A stretch of 64,000 bases of DNA, from contig DBKT01000013.1 in NCBI GenBank assembly GCA_002297365.1, forward strand, positions 124,001 to 188,000, written 5' to 3'. Origin of the DNA: Caryophanales bacterium UBA743 (lineage in GTDB: Bacteria > Bacillota_I > Bacilli_A > RFN20 > CAG-826). A program made the position numbers and the translations under genes. The notes under the pieces are model-generated. The model ran no database searches. It saw only the letters and a program-made list of their open reading frames with translations, and was not told the origin of the DNA. Numbering within the stretch: the stretch's first letter is position 1; the number at the start of each line of letters is the position of its first letter. Of the stretch, positions 35,152 through 44,557 are shown in pieces.

Positions 35152-37649
35152 TGACTCACCGTGATGAATTTATAGCCGCCGTTCAAAGCGAAACCGTTAT
35201 CGATGTGAACCCCTCTTTCGGATTAACCTCGGAACAAGTGGAAGAAAAAAGAAAAAGCGGATTCGAAAACAAAACGAAAAGAAGCGTCACTAAAACCTAT
35301 TGGCAGATTGTCTGCGACAATGTTTTTACCTTCTTCAATATCGTTTATTTCGTTATTGTCGCTTTGATGATCGCCGCTCAGATGGATATCACCAATTATT
35401 TCTTTTGCGTGCCCGTGCTTTGCAATATGATTATCGGCCTTTTCACGGACATTCATACCCGACATTTGGTTGATAAGCTTCGTTTGGTTTCCGATCCGAA
35501 AGTAACCGTTGTTAGAGAAGGAAAGGAATTTTCCATACCGGCAAACCAAATTGTTTTAAACGACGTGATTTCGGTCTCTGCGGGAGAACAAATCACAAGC
35601 GACGCCATTCTTTTGACAGGCTCTTTGGAAATGGATGAATCCATCCTTACTGGGGAATCTATCAAAGTCCCCAAGAAACCTGGGGATACCATATTAAGCG
35701 CATCCTATGTGAAATCCGGCAAGGCCTATTGCCGAGTCACGGCTGTTGGAATAGCGAATTATGTGGAAGGAATTCAAGCAAGCGCTAAGCAATTCAAACG
35801 CCCAAACAGCGAACTGAAATCTTCTTGCTTGCGAATCTTCTGGACAACAGGAACGCTTGCTATCTTTTTAGGGGCCGTCATGAGTATTACCTGGGTTTTC
35901 CATTCCCTTGCGAAAGGCAATTTGAACTACGATTCCTATCAAAATTTCATTCCTTCTTTGTCTGGTTCCATCATTGCGATGATTCCGGCGGGGCTTTATC
36001 TTTTGGTTTCTCTCGCATTGGCCGTTTCCGTTGGCAGATTGGCGAAAAAGAAAATGAATGTCCAAGAGCTTTATTGCGTGGAGATGTTAGCGAGGGTCGA
36101 TACCATTTGCTTTGACAAAACGGGTACGATTACGGATGGCTTGCTAAGCGTTTATCGTTTGGATGTTTTTGAAGGCTTCAAAAGCGATGAATTAGAAAAA
36201 ACAATAGGCGCGATCGTAAGAGAAACAGGGGATGAGAACCTTACTGCCCGTTGTCTTCTTTCTTCTTTTGAAATCGGGCATATCGAACCGGATTTTGCTC
36301 TGCCTTTTGACTCAGATAAAAAATACGCTTTAGGTTCCTTCAAGAAGACTGGAACATTTGTTTACGGAGCACCTGAATTCATCCCTGGAGAAATTTCTCC
36401 AGAAGGGAAAAACAAGATTGATTCCCTAACGAAAAAAGGATTTCGCGTGCTTGGGGTTTTCTTTTCTAAAAAGAAGACGGATTCTGAAGAGCTGCCAGAT
36501 GATTTGAAATTGGTGGGAATTATTTCTCTTACGGATCACGTGAAAAACGACGCTAGGAAGAATATCGAATGGTTCTTGAATAACGGCGTGAATGTGAAAA
36601 TCATCTCCGGAGATAATGCGGCGACGGTTGCGCACATTGCTTTAGAAGCGGGCGTTAAAGATGCGGATAAATATGTTTCCATGGAAGGGATCAATGACTC
36701 TTTAATCCCTGAAATCGTAGAAAAATACAATGTCTTCGGTAGAGTGAAGCCAGAACAAAAAGCAACCATCATCGCAGCCTTGCAAGATAAAGGGCACAAA
36801 GTGGCAATGACGGGAGACGGCGTGAATGATATTCTAGCTTTGAAGAAAGCGGATTGCTCTATTGCCATGGGTTCGGGGTCTTCTGCCGCCAGGAATGTCG
36901 CGCATATCGTATCCGTGGATAATAATTTCTCTAAGCTTCCGGATGTCGTCGCGGAAGGAAGAAGGGCGATCAACAACCTTCAGCGAAGTGCCTCTCTTTT
37001 CCTGGCAAAAACGATTTTTGCGATTGTTTTGAGTTTTGTCTTCCTCCTCTCTCAGATGTTTGGTGGCGTTTCCTATCCATTCTCCCCTAAAAACCTTTAT
37101 ATATGGGAAATCATTACGATTGGCGGAGGAGGCTTCTTCTTGGCTTTGCAATGGACAAACGATCGCGTTCAAAACGGTTTTATGGAAAATATCCTTCGAA
37201 AAGCGATACCCGGTGGCATTGTGCAAATCATTGCCGTTTTTATCACTTATTTCCTAGCTTTGGTTGCGCCTGATTTTATGAGTTATGAACAAGCCAGAGT
37301 GGTTTCCACGATCAGCTTTACCATTCTTAGTTATTGTCTTCTTGCGCGTGTTTCCTGGAAATTTGACGCTTACCGGGGAACGATATTCGGCGTTTTGGTT
37401 ATTGCTGGCGTAAGTCTTTTTACCCTTGATTATATTTATGGGGAAAGGATCGTCGCTTCTCTTACCCACGATAAATTGCCTCCTGACGATCTTACTAGCA
37501 TTTTTGGTCTCGATTATAGTTCGGTAGATGGCTATCATTGGCTGTTTTGCATTATCATGACGCTTTGCCTTATTGGCATTTACGCATTGGTGAATTATCT
37601 TGAGACACGTTCTTTTCAGAAAGGTGATAAAAAGGAGCAAAATATATGA
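35151..37649 (+). CDS. P-type cation ATPase, CtpE-like
   Basis: 832 aa. Phosphorylation motif 'CFDKTGT' (Asp near residue 322), actuator 'LTGES', and hinge 'MTGDGVNDILALKKADCSIAMGSG' in part identify an E1-E2 ATPase. The membrane segment just before the DKTGT ('MIPAGLYLLVSLALAVSVGRL' in part) resembles the CtpE/Exp7 group, some of which move calcium; substrate is inference. About ten spans are visible, four at the C-terminal end. It overlaps the ABC gene by 1 bp and psuG by 4 bp. Confidence 0.9.
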   Translation: MTHRDEFIAAVQSETVIDVNPSFGLTSEQVEEKRKSGFENKTKRSVTKTYWQIVCDNVFTFFNIVYFVIVALMIAAQMDITNYFFCVPVLCNMIIGLFTDIHTRHLVDKLRLVSDPKVTVVREGKEFSIPANQIVLNDVISVSAGEQITSDAILLTGSLEMDESILTGESIKVPKKPGDTILSASYVKSGKAYCRVTAVGIANYVEGIQASAKQFKRPNSELKSSCLRIFWTTGTLAIFLGAVMSITWVFHSLAKGNLNYDSYQNFIPSLSGSIIAMIPAGLYLLVSLALAVSVGRLAKKKMNVQELYCVEMLARVDTICFDKTGTITDGLLSVYRLDVFEGFKSDELEKTIGAIVRETGDENLTARCLLSSFEIGHIEPDFALPFDSDKKYALGSFKKTGTFVYGAPEFIPGEISPEGKNKIDSLTKKGFRVLGVFFSKKKTDSEELPDDLKLVGIISLTDHVKNDARKNIEWFLNNGVNVKIISGDNAATVAHIALEAGVKDADKYVSMEGINDSLIPEIVEKYNVFGRVKPEQKATIIAALQDKGHKVAMTGDGVNDILALKKADCSIAMGSGSSAARNVAHIVSVDNNFSKLPDVVAEGRRAINNLQRSASLFLAKTIFAIVLSFVFLLSQMFGGVSYPFSPKNLYIWEIITIGGGGFFLALQWTNDRVQNGFMENILRKAIPGGIVQIIAVFITYFLALVAPDFMSYEQARVVSTISFTILSYCLLARVSWKFDAYRGTIFGVLVIAGVSLFTLDYIYGERIVASLTHDKLPPDDLTSIFGLDYSSVDGYHWLFCIIMTLCLIGIYALVNYLETRSFQKGDKKEQNI

Positions 37650-38563
37650 GAATCAATCCTGAAGTTAAAAAAGCTTTAGATGACGGAAGAGCCGTTGTTG
37701 CTCTTGAAAGCACCATTATCTCTCATGGCATGCCTTATCCAAGAAACGTTGAGACAGCTTTAAAAGTAGAGAAGGTAATCCGTGACAACGGGGCCGTTCC
37801 TGCGACTATGGGAATTATTGATGGTGAGCCAATTATTGGCATGACTCCGGAAATGATTGAGGAATTCGGCAAGAAAAAAGGTATTGCGAAAGTATCTAAG
37901 CGCGATTTCCCAGTCGTTGTGGCAAATAAAAGATGGGGCGCCACAACCGTTAGCGGGACCATCCTTATGGCGAAGGATGCAGGCATTGAGGTGTTCGTGA
38001 CCGGTGGAATCGGCGGAGTGCATCGCGGGGCCGAGCATACGATGGACGTTTCTCGCGATTTATATGAGATTGGCGAGAATCCGGTCACTGTGGTTTGTGC
38101 GGGTTGCAAAGCGATTCTGGACATCGACAAGACACTTGAAGTACTAGAGACGCAAGGCGTTACCGTTCTATCTTACAAAGAGAAAGGCTTTGCCAATTTC
38201 TATTGCCGCAATTCCGGAAAACCGGTGGATGCCGTTTTCAATACCCCGCTTGAAGCAGCTAAGATCATCCATGCGAAACGCGAACTTGGCTTATCCGGCG
38301 GTTTATTGATTGCAAACCCCGTTCCAGAAGAATACGCCTTATCGCATGAATATATCGACAAAATCATCGACGAGGCAATTAAAGAATGCGAGGAAAAACA
38401 CATCAAAGGAAAAGACATCACCCCATTCTTATTAGCGAAAATTGCGGAGGTTACGGGTGGGAAGAGCTTAGATACAAATATCGCTCTTGTTTTGAATAAC
38501 GCTGAACTTGGCGCTAAAATCGCCGTTGAATACGCGAATTTGAAGAAAGCTGGAACAAAATAA
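37646..38563 (+). CDS. psuG: Pseudouridine-5'-phosphate glycosidase
   Basis: 305 aa. PsuG breaks pseudouridine 5'-phosphate into ribose 5-phosphate and uracil, a manganese-dependent reaction with a catalytic Lys. Family segments: 'VALESTIISHGMPYPRN', 'PATMGIIDGEPIIGM', 'GATTVSGTI', 'VFVTGGIGGVHRGAE' and 'SGGLLIANPVP'. No adjacent pseudouridine kinase is present; a PfkB kinase is 20 kb away and looks more like a fructokinase. AAAGGAG precedes the ATG. Confidence 0.95.
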   Translation: MRINPEVKKALDDGRAVVALESTIISHGMPYPRNVETALKVEKVIRDNGAVPATMGIIDGEPIIGMTPEMIEEFGKKKGIAKVSKRDFPVVVANKRWGATTVSGTILMAKDAGIEVFVTGGIGGVHRGAEHTMDVSRDLYEIGENPVTVVCAGCKAILDIDKTLEVLETQGVTVLSYKEKGFANFYCRNSGKPVDAVFNTPLEAAKIIHAKRELGLSGGLLIANPVPEEYALSHEYIDKIIDEAIKECEEKHIKGKDITPFLLAKIAEVTGGKSLDTNIALVLNNAELGAKIAVEYANLKKAGTK

Positions 38564-39126
38564 TGACTACTGAGCAGAAATTTAAAACAGCTCTCAAAGA
38601 AATGTTGCAAACAAAGCCGCTGAGTGACATTAACGTCACCACGCTTTGCGATAAGCTTCATCTGCATCGCCAAACCTTCTATTATCATTATCAGGATATC
38701 TATGATTTGCTGGCTTCCATTTTCTTAAATGAAGATGTGCCAGGCTTAAGCGATTGCAATACGATTCGCGAGATTTTGGAATGCCTTTTGGCCTATTCCG
38801 TTAGAAATTTCGACTTCTTGCATTCCACTTATATGTCTGCCGGTTCGGATTTGGTAAGTGATTTTTTCTACAACAAAATCATCACCAGGATGATCTCTTT
38901 GTATTCCGCTCACCAAAATATCGGCATTCCGAAAGCAAGTTTCCGCAACGTTGCAAGGAGGTTTGCAATCAACGTCTCGCAAGAGTTCGAATTCGCTTTC
39001 AAAAACCAGGATACGAACTCTTTAAAAGCGGAAAGAGCTTTAAAAAAATACATCAGCTCAGCCACGGCGATTCTCTATCCCGCGCTTGTTTCATTATCTA
39101 AAGAAGAAAGAAAACGTAGCCTATAA
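38563..39126 (+). CDS. TetR-family regulator
   Basis: 187 aa. The N-terminal TetR DNA-binding helices are clear ('LSDINVTTLCDKLHLHRQTFYYHYQDIYDLL' in part, about 20-50). The rest is helical without a recognised ligand domain; the layout resembles DhaS-type regulators. It is the last gene of the ABC/P-type ATPase/psuG run, overlapping psuG by 1 bp, and probably controls that operon. Confidence 0.88.
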   Translation: MTTEQKFKTALKEMLQTKPLSDINVTTLCDKLHLHRQTFYYHYQDIYDLLASIFLNEDVPGLSDCNTIREILECLLAYSVRNFDFLHSTYMSAGSDLVSDFFYNKIITRMISLYSAHQNIGIPKASFRNVARRFAINVSQEFEFAFKNQDTNSLKAERALKKYISSATAILYPALVSLSKEERKRSL

Positions 39127-39213
39127 TGAAGATTGCTATGCATTCTCCGGAAAGAAAGAATATAATTACATCGTTCTTTTTCCGAGAAGAATAGCCTTCT
39201 ATTGTTTCTTTGC

Positions 39214-39237
39214 AATGACACACATGTGATGGTCATT
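39214..39237. repeat. Inverted repeat before the M50-like gene
   Basis: AATGAC (39214-39219) pairs with GTCATT (39232-39237) and encloses the palindrome CACATGTG (39221-39228). It lies 32 bp before the next start codon and may be an operator. Confidence 0.35.
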
Positions 39238-39268
39238 ACCAGCACAAATCCATAGGAGGATTATTTAT

Positions 39269-40459
39269 ATGAAGAAAAACGAAGCCATGGGATGGTTGGT
39301 ATACATCCTGATGCTTGCAATCGCTGGGGTTGTCGGATTTGCTATTTTGCGTCCGGAATTAAGCTCCGCGACTTTGCCCATGAACTCGATTTTATTTGTC
39401 GTGATTGCGGTTGCCGCAGGCATCTTATTATCATCCAATTTATTGGAGCTTGGCCATATTATAGGGGCGAAGATCGGGGGATATAAAATCAACAAAGTGA
39501 ATATCCTCGGCATGCAATTCCAAAGGAAAGAAGATGGCAAATTCCATTTCTCTTTTTCTTTCTCTTTTGATGGCTTGACAGGCGAGACGGTCGTATGCCC
39601 GAAGAATCCCGAAAAATCCAATCCAAGGCATTATATTTATGCCCCTCTTTTTTTCTTGTTGCTTGAAGTTGCCGCTTCGGCTGCTTTCATGTCTTTAGGT
39701 CTAGCGCTCAAAGGAAACGAACCGATGTGGGGCTCATCCTATATTTTCGCTCTTGTTGTTTTAGTCATTGTCATTCTCGTCAACTTGTACAATATTTTCC
39801 CTGCCGCACTAGATAGTAAGAATGACGGATATTTAATGATAATTTTAAACAACAAAACCAACGTTTTAGCTTATAACAATCTCTTGCTCGCTCAAGAAAA
39901 AATGATGCTTGGACAAGAACTTCCTGAGACCCCTATTTATAAGGACGTCACCGATTTCACGAACTCTTTAAATCAAATCGCCATTTATAAAGCATTAGAC
40001 AAAAAAGACTTTGCCAAAGCGTTAGAAATCAATGAATATGCGATTTCCTGCAAGGAAAACGTTTCTTCTCGCGTCTATGAAAGCGCTGTTGCGCAAAAGC
40101 TTTCAATCCACTTGCTTAACGGAAACTTCGAAGAAGCCAAAGAGGAATACATCAATCTTCCTTTAGAGGATAAGAAATTTATCGCAAATCTTTCTTGCGC
40201 TCCTGCTGTGAGGGCTTATTTGTTAGTATCCGGCTTAATCGATGAAAGCGAAACGGAAGCGAGAGACGCTCTCGCTCACGCTGATAAGGCCATCAAAGAC
40301 TCTGGCGAAGAAAAGAAACACATTGAGCTGGAACTAATAGGAGAATCTCTTGCCAAAGTGAAAAATGCCCACCCGGAATGGGATTTTAGCGATTATTCTT
40401 TTGATGAGAAAACTGAAGAAAAACCTTCTGATAATGAGGATAAGAAAGACGATAAATAA
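39269..40459 (+). CDS. M50-like membrane protein lacking one metal-binding His
   Basis: 396 aa. Spans at about 9-27, 40-60, 124-146 and 158-178. The second span ends in 'NLLELGHIIGAKIGGYKI', the position where site-2 proteases have HELGH; here the first His is Leu59, with Glu60 and His63 kept. A later 'NIFPAALDSKNDG' (175-187) matches the N-P-DG motif of the family. The missing His would cripple zinc binding, so it is probably a non-catalytic relative. The C-terminal half (about 200-370) is soluble, helical and TPR-like, ending in a very acidic tail. AGGAGG precedes the start; a terminator follows. Function unknown. Confidence 0.7.
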   Translation: MKKNEAMGWLVYILMLAIAGVVGFAILRPELSSATLPMNSILFVVIAVAAGILLSSNLLELGHIIGAKIGGYKINKVNILGMQFQRKEDGKFHFSFSFSFDGLTGETVVCPKNPEKSNPRHYIYAPLFFLLLEVAASAAFMSLGLALKGNEPMWGSSYIFALVVLVIVILVNLYNIFPAALDSKNDGYLMIILNNKTNVLAYNNLLLAQEKMMLGQELPETPIYKDVTDFTNSLNQIAIYKALDKKDFAKALEINEYAISCKENVSSRVYESAVAQKLSIHLLNGNFEEAKEEYINLPLEDKKFIANLSCAPAVRAYLLVSGLIDESETEARDALAHADKAIKDSGEEKKHIELELIGESLAKVKNAHPEWDFSDYSFDEKTEEKPSDNEDKKDDK

Positions 40460-40485
40460 GATAAATAATAAGAAAAATGTTTTCT

Positions 40486-40508
40486 AGCCCTCCTAGGAGG
40501 GCTTTTCA
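40486..40508 (+). terminator. Terminator after the M50-like gene
   Basis: AGCCCTCC-TA-GGAGGGCT perfect 8-bp stem followed by TTTT. Confidence 0.85.
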
Positions 40509-40888
40509 AATGCCCAAAACATGACCTAAGGACATCTCGTTAAAAACAACAGAAATCTCAGGCGGAACATAGAATGGCTCTTAATGATTAAAGCTGAAAT
40601 TCTTTAAATGGCTTATAACCCCCTTTTAAGACCGGTCATTACCCATACGAGAAGAACAAACAGGGGGTTTCGAAGGTCTAAAACACGAAAAAAACGATCC
40701 TTAAGTCGTTTGTATAGGGAATAGGTGAAATTAAAAAAACAGTCAATTTAATAAAGATTTAATATGTCATTTATTGTTTGTTTTGAGATTAAAGATAAAG
40801 TTGATGAACATAGATAAAATGACTATTAAAAAACGAGATAAGCAATGTTCAATAGAAAGAATCAAAATCTTAATAAAAGTAAGGGTTA
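40509..40888. other. 380-bp gene-free, AT-rich stretch
   Basis: No reading frame of interest on either strand. It contains a long-range inverted repeat, AACCCCC (40617-40623) with GGGGGTT (40663-40669), and a hairpin AAACGA/TCGTTT (40692-40711). On the minus strand that hairpin is followed by T residues and may terminate the antitoxin-like gene at 40889. The rest shows nothing recognisable. Confidence 0.5.
40687..40711 (-). terminator. Possible terminator downstream of the AbiEi-like gene
   Basis: Minus strand AAACGA...TCGTTT stem of 6 bp with an 8-nt loop, followed by TTTT. It is about 180 bp past the stop, so the assignment is tentative. Confidence 0.4.
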
Positions 40889-41503
40889 TTAGTGTTTCCA
40901 AAGAGAACGGTAAAGATCGCTAGATAGCAATTTTGAAGCTGTTTTGGTTGGGAAATATTGGGCCATATTCATAACGTCCGCTGCCGATAAGTGCTCTTTT
41001 CTGCAGTAATTTGCCAAAAGAGGGTAGTTCTTTTTTATTTCAGCCAAAGGCGTCATTGCTATATAAGATAGGAAAGCATTTGTCGTCATGTTGTATTTAT
41101 CGATCTTATAATAAGGCTTCCTGAGCGTAAAACGTTTCTCAAACATATAAACGTTCTTTTTTCCTGAAGTGGCTCGATTCGTCATGATTTCAATGTGGTC
41201 TTCTAAAGATATTTTTTTGCCTTTGAGAACATTCAAGAAATTCTCTCCGGTGTAAAATCCGTATATATCAGAATCTTTAGAGATGTAACGAAGCTCAATG
41301 GCTTTTAAAGCGCTTGGCTCACTTAATCCAGGAATGTAATAGACCCCATAGGAATAACGATTAATTTCTTTTGTTTTCGTCAAGCGTAGAAGCTCTTCTT
41401 TGACTGCGGCGTCAGACATGTTCTTATCGTGAATATCAGAGAGGAAGAAGAGCTCGGATGGTTTGAATTTCTTTTGAATGTTTATTAATAATTTACTTTG
41501 CAC
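40889..41503 (-). CDS. AbiEi-type antitoxin-like protein (DUF6088-like)
   Basis: 204 aa, starting with GTG at 41503. The N-terminal 60 residues look like the winged helix of type IV antitoxins ('PSELFFLSDIHDKNMSDAAV' in part, 'RLTKTKEINRYSYGVYYIPG' in part), and the middle 'YGFYTGENFLNVL' fits the AbiEi core. No AbiEii nucleotidyltransferase toxin or other toxin is beside it, so it is an orphan here. A perfect TATAAT (41510-41515 on the minus strand, with a TG extension) is 6 nt from the GTG and there is no Shine-Dalgarno, which suggests a leaderless transcript. Confidence 0.7.
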   Translation of the reverse strand: MQSKLLINIQKKFKPSELFFLSDIHDKNMSDAAVKEELLRLTKTKEINRYSYGVYYIPGLSEPSALKAIELRYISKDSDIYGFYTGENFLNVLKGKKISLEDHIEIMTNRATSGKKNVYMFEKRFTLRKPYYKIDKYNMTTNAFLSYIAMTPLAEIKKNYPLLANYCRKEHLSAADVMNMAQYFPTKTASKLLSSDLYRSLWKH

Positions 41504-41515
41504 AATCGAATTATA
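41504..41515 (-). promoter_or_regulatory. Extended -10 box and leaderless start of the AbiEi-like gene
   Basis: Minus strand TGATATAAT, then TCGATT and the GTG start codon. Confidence 0.55.
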
Positions 41516-41688
41516 TCACGAACATAAAAAAAGGTAAAAAGATAACTTAAAAAGAATTTAAAATAAGTATGCATCGGAGGATTTTTAACGATTTAAAGGT
41601 GATTTTTATTTGAAAAAACAAGATTTTCAATTGGCCTAAAAAAGAATTTTCTTTGTGAAAAAGCCATGAAAAAAGTCTTGTCTTTATG

Positions 41689-41713
41689 AAAAAAAGACCC
41701 ATTTTTATGGGTC
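41689..41713 (-). terminator. Terminator after pmbA
   Basis: GACCCAT/ATGGGTC stem with a 4-nt loop, followed by seven T on the minus strand. Confidence 0.85.
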
Positions 41714-41734
41714 TAAAGATCGTTTTCCGAAGGG

Positions 41735-43057
41735 TTAATTTTCCCCACCCACAGACATGGATTTTATCAATGCATCCGAGCAGGAGAACCAGTGCCAGTC
41801 TTTCACGTTATTGTCTATTTTCACGATGTCAGACATTACTTTCATTAGATTGCCAGAGAGTGTTATTAGATCTAATGGTTCGGTGATTTTTCCATCGCGA
41901 ATCATAAAACCTTCTGCTTGGCAGGAAAAATCTCCACTTGACTCATCTAGTCCGGTTTCCAATCCATCAATATCGGTTATGTATATCCCTTCTTTGACGT
42001 TTTTGAGAATTTCTTCTTTTGTTTGTCTTCCTGCTTTAACCGAAATGTTCGTATAAGAAATTCCGATTTTTCCAAGTGACGTTGAAGCGTTACCGGTTGT
42101 TTGACGATTCGCCTTTTTTGCAGTCTCTCTATTGTAGAAATGAGTCAATAAAACACCATGGTTGACGATTGTACGATTCTCTCTTGCAACGCCTTCTCCA
42201 TCGAAGAATGAATAGGAGATCCCTTTCTTTAACGGAACTTCGTCAATGGTAAGGCGTTTTGAGGCAACCTTCTTCCCTTCGCATCCTTGTAGGAAGGAAG
42301 ACCCTTTTTGGACGGCTATAGCGTTATTCGCATTTAAAAAGCAGCTCACAAGGGTTGAAAAAACCTCTCTATCAAGCAAAACGGGATATTTCCCTGACTT
42401 ACAGGATTTTCCACCGAATTTCTTTTTGCAATCTTCGATGATCCCCTTAACGAATCTCATTTCATTGAATTTGCTTAGGTCCATTTCCGAAAAGGAATCC
42501 CCCGAAGTTTTGATTTCTTCGCCACGTTTCATGACTATGGAAGCCCCAATTCCAAAAGAATTTGCCTTTTTGCTAAGTTTAAGACCATAGGAGTTATAGA
42601 AACGGAAGAGACTTTCCGTTTCCGAATAAACTACCTCGCTTACCTCTGAGACCTCTCTATCAGCCTCAAAAAGCCTATTTTCGATATCTTTGATTAAAGC
42701 AATCTTCTTCTCGAGAGGCGTTTCTTTCAGCTCTTTGGAGAAAAAAGTCCTTTTTTTGTATTTTGGTGATCCAGGGAAAATATCGATGCAGTCTTTTCTT
42801 TCGGATATTGTCGCAGAATCAATAATGCCCTTAATTAAGAAATCGATAGAGGAATTGTCCATCTTCTCTGTGGCTGTGGAACCGTATTTCCCTTCATAGA
42901 TGCCACTCGCAGAAACAAGCTGGGTATTTTCAATGGTGTAAGAATCGATTTCATGATGAAAAACGGAGATTGTAGTGGATGTGCTTACGCCTATTTGCAA
43001 TTGACTGGAGCTGATACCTGCTTCATGGGCTTTTTGAAAAAATAAATTGACGTTCAT
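41735..43057 (-). CDS. pmbA: TldE/PmbA metalloprotease subunit
   Basis: 440 aa from the ATG at 43057 (GGAGGA upstream); a longer frame reaching back into tldD is not needed. The sequence is of the PmbA/TldE kind: 'SSSQLQIGVSTSTTISVFHHEID' in part at the start, 'GDFSCQAEGFMIRDGKI' near the end, and no HExxxH motif. TldE pairs with TldD to form a protease that degrades unfolded or modified peptides, including microcin precursors. The two genes overlap by 4 bp. Confidence 0.93.
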   Translation of the reverse strand: MNVNLFFQKAHEAGISSSQLQIGVSTSTTISVFHHEIDSYTIENTQLVSASGIYEGKYGSTATEKMDNSSIDFLIKGIIDSATISERKDCIDIFPGSPKYKKRTFFSKELKETPLEKKIALIKDIENRLFEADREVSEVSEVVYSETESLFRFYNSYGLKLSKKANSFGIGASIVMKRGEEIKTSGDSFSEMDLSKFNEMRFVKGIIEDCKKKFGGKSCKSGKYPVLLDREVFSTLVSCFLNANNAIAVQKGSSFLQGCEGKKVASKRLTIDEVPLKKGISYSFFDGEGVARENRTIVNHGVLLTHFYNRETAKKANRQTTGNASTSLGKIGISYTNISVKAGRQTKEEILKNVKEGIYITDIDGLETGLDESSGDFSCQAEGFMIRDGKITEPLDLITLSGNLMKVMSDIVKIDNNVKDWHWFSCSDALIKSMSVGGEN

Positions 43058-44460
43058 TTTAATTTTCCTCCACGTCCACCGACAGTGATGTTTCTGATTC
43101 GGATTGTCGGCTGACCGACATTGACTGGAATGTTTCCTGAAGAGGCTCCGCAAACGCCTTGGCCAAGTTTCAAATCGTTTCCGACTCGGTCGATATTCAT
43201 AAGGACCTCTTTTCCAGACCCTATTAAGGTGCAGCCTTTAACCATTTCGCGCACTTTGCCGTTTCGGATGATGTATGCTTCAGAAGCGGAGAAGTTAAAA
43301 TTGCCAGTCGTCGGTTCCACCGAGCCTCCTCCAAAATCAACAACGTAAATACCAAGCTTCGTATCTTTGATGATATCTTCTGGATTGTCTTTTCCAGGGG
43401 CGATATAAGTATTTGACATTCTTGATGTGGGTTCATACCGGTAATTTTGTCTTCTGGAAGTTCCGTTTGCTTGCATGCCCAAACGCCTGCCATTCAATTT
43501 ATCGACGAGAAAGGAGGTGCAAATTCCATTTTTGATTAATTGAATCTTTTGGGTTTTGTTGCCTTCGGAATCTAAATCGTTAGAACCCCATTCATTCGGC
43601 ATGGTGCCATCGTCATAGGCAGAAACAAGGGGGCTTGCGATTTGTTGGCCAATCGATTCGGAAAAGACGGAAAGCTTTTTGGCGGTCGCAGCCGCTTCAA
43701 GAGAATGCCCGCACGCTTCATGGAAAACAACCCCGCCCCAGCCATTTGCCACGACAACGTCAAATTTTCCTTGAGGGCATTCTTTAGCGTTTAAAAGAGC
43801 GATTGCTTTCTCGCCGGCTTTTTTTGCAAGCTCTTTCCAAGGAAGGTCGTTTTTGAAATAATCCCAAGAAGCACATTGACCTGGCGCATAGGAAAAACTT
43901 TGGATGTTATTCCCGTCTTTTGCCACGGCAACCATAGACAGGCGGCCTCTTTCTTCGTGAGTGGTGAAGTGCTTGCCTTTTTCTCCTTCGGCATTCCAAA
44001 TCTGGATGTTTTTTAAGCTATCGCTAAAAGAAACGATAGTTCGAACGATCCTTTGATCGACGTTTTGGATGATTTTAGAGGCTTCGCGGCAATAAGATAC
44101 TTTTTCCGTGATGGGCACGTCTTTTAAGTGCTCTGCGATTTTGTTTATTTTTTTGACCCGGATCCTTTCTAGTTCTTTAACTTCGATTTTTCTCTTTTCA
44201 TCAAAACGTTTGGATAATTTGCCCGCTAAGTCTAAAAGTGATTTGCGGTTGATATTGCATGTATAACCATAAACCGAAGAAAGTCCATTCAGGATACGGA
44301 TTCCACATCCAAAGCCATCCAGGCTAGAGGAAGTCTCTACGGAGCCGTTTTCTAACGTGACGGTTTCCAGGATGTTTTCCTCAAGATAAATTTCAGCGTA
44401 GTCTCCTCCTGTGGATAAAGCTAGGTTTAGGACTTCTATGGCGAGATTTTTTGAGATCAT
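43054..44460 (-). CDS. tldD: TldD metalloprotease catalytic subunit
   Basis: 468 aa. The zinc-binding HExxxH motif is present in 'GGVVFHEACGHSLEA'. Other TldD hallmarks are 'ASPLVSAYDDGTMPNEWGS' in part, 'TSRMSNTYIAPG' and the C-terminal 'CGASSGNIPVNVGQPTIRI' in part. AGGAGAAAC precedes the ATG. Together with pmbA it forms a complete TldD/E pair; no microcin gene is seen nearby. Confidence 0.95.
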   Translation of the reverse strand: MISKNLAIEVLNLALSTGGDYAEIYLEENILETVTLENGSVETSSSLDGFGCGIRILNGLSSVYGYTCNINRKSLLDLAGKLSKRFDEKRKIEVKELERIRVKKINKIAEHLKDVPITEKVSYCREASKIIQNVDQRIVRTIVSFSDSLKNIQIWNAEGEKGKHFTTHEERGRLSMVAVAKDGNNIQSFSYAPGQCASWDYFKNDLPWKELAKKAGEKAIALLNAKECPQGKFDVVVANGWGGVVFHEACGHSLEAAATAKKLSVFSESIGQQIASPLVSAYDDGTMPNEWGSNDLDSEGNKTQKIQLIKNGICTSFLVDKLNGRRLGMQANGTSRRQNYRYEPTSRMSNTYIAPGKDNPEDIIKDTKLGIYVVDFGGGSVEPTTGNFNFSASEAYIIRNGKVREMVKGCTLIGSGKEVLMNIDRVGNDLKLGQGVCGASSGNIPVNVGQPTIRIRNITVGGRGGKLK

Positions 44461-44545
44461 TTGTTTCTCCTAAATACAGGAATGTTAGCACAACAGAAAA
44501 AAGGTATCTCGATTATTTTTCGGTTTTACTGAAACTCAGTCTATA

Positions 44546-44557
44546 TATAATTTTCCT
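44546..44557 (+). promoter_or_regulatory. TATAAT-6 nt-ATG arrangement
   Basis: TATAAT (44546-44551) is 6 nt from the ATG at 44558, without a Shine-Dalgarno; a weak TTTTAC (44524-44529) could be the -35 box. Confidence 0.5.

Noticed and set aside
36531..36546. A further CACGTGAAA-containing sequence resembling parS
   Set aside because: Only about 11 of 16 positions fit, and it is inside the P-type ATPase gene far from the other two sites.
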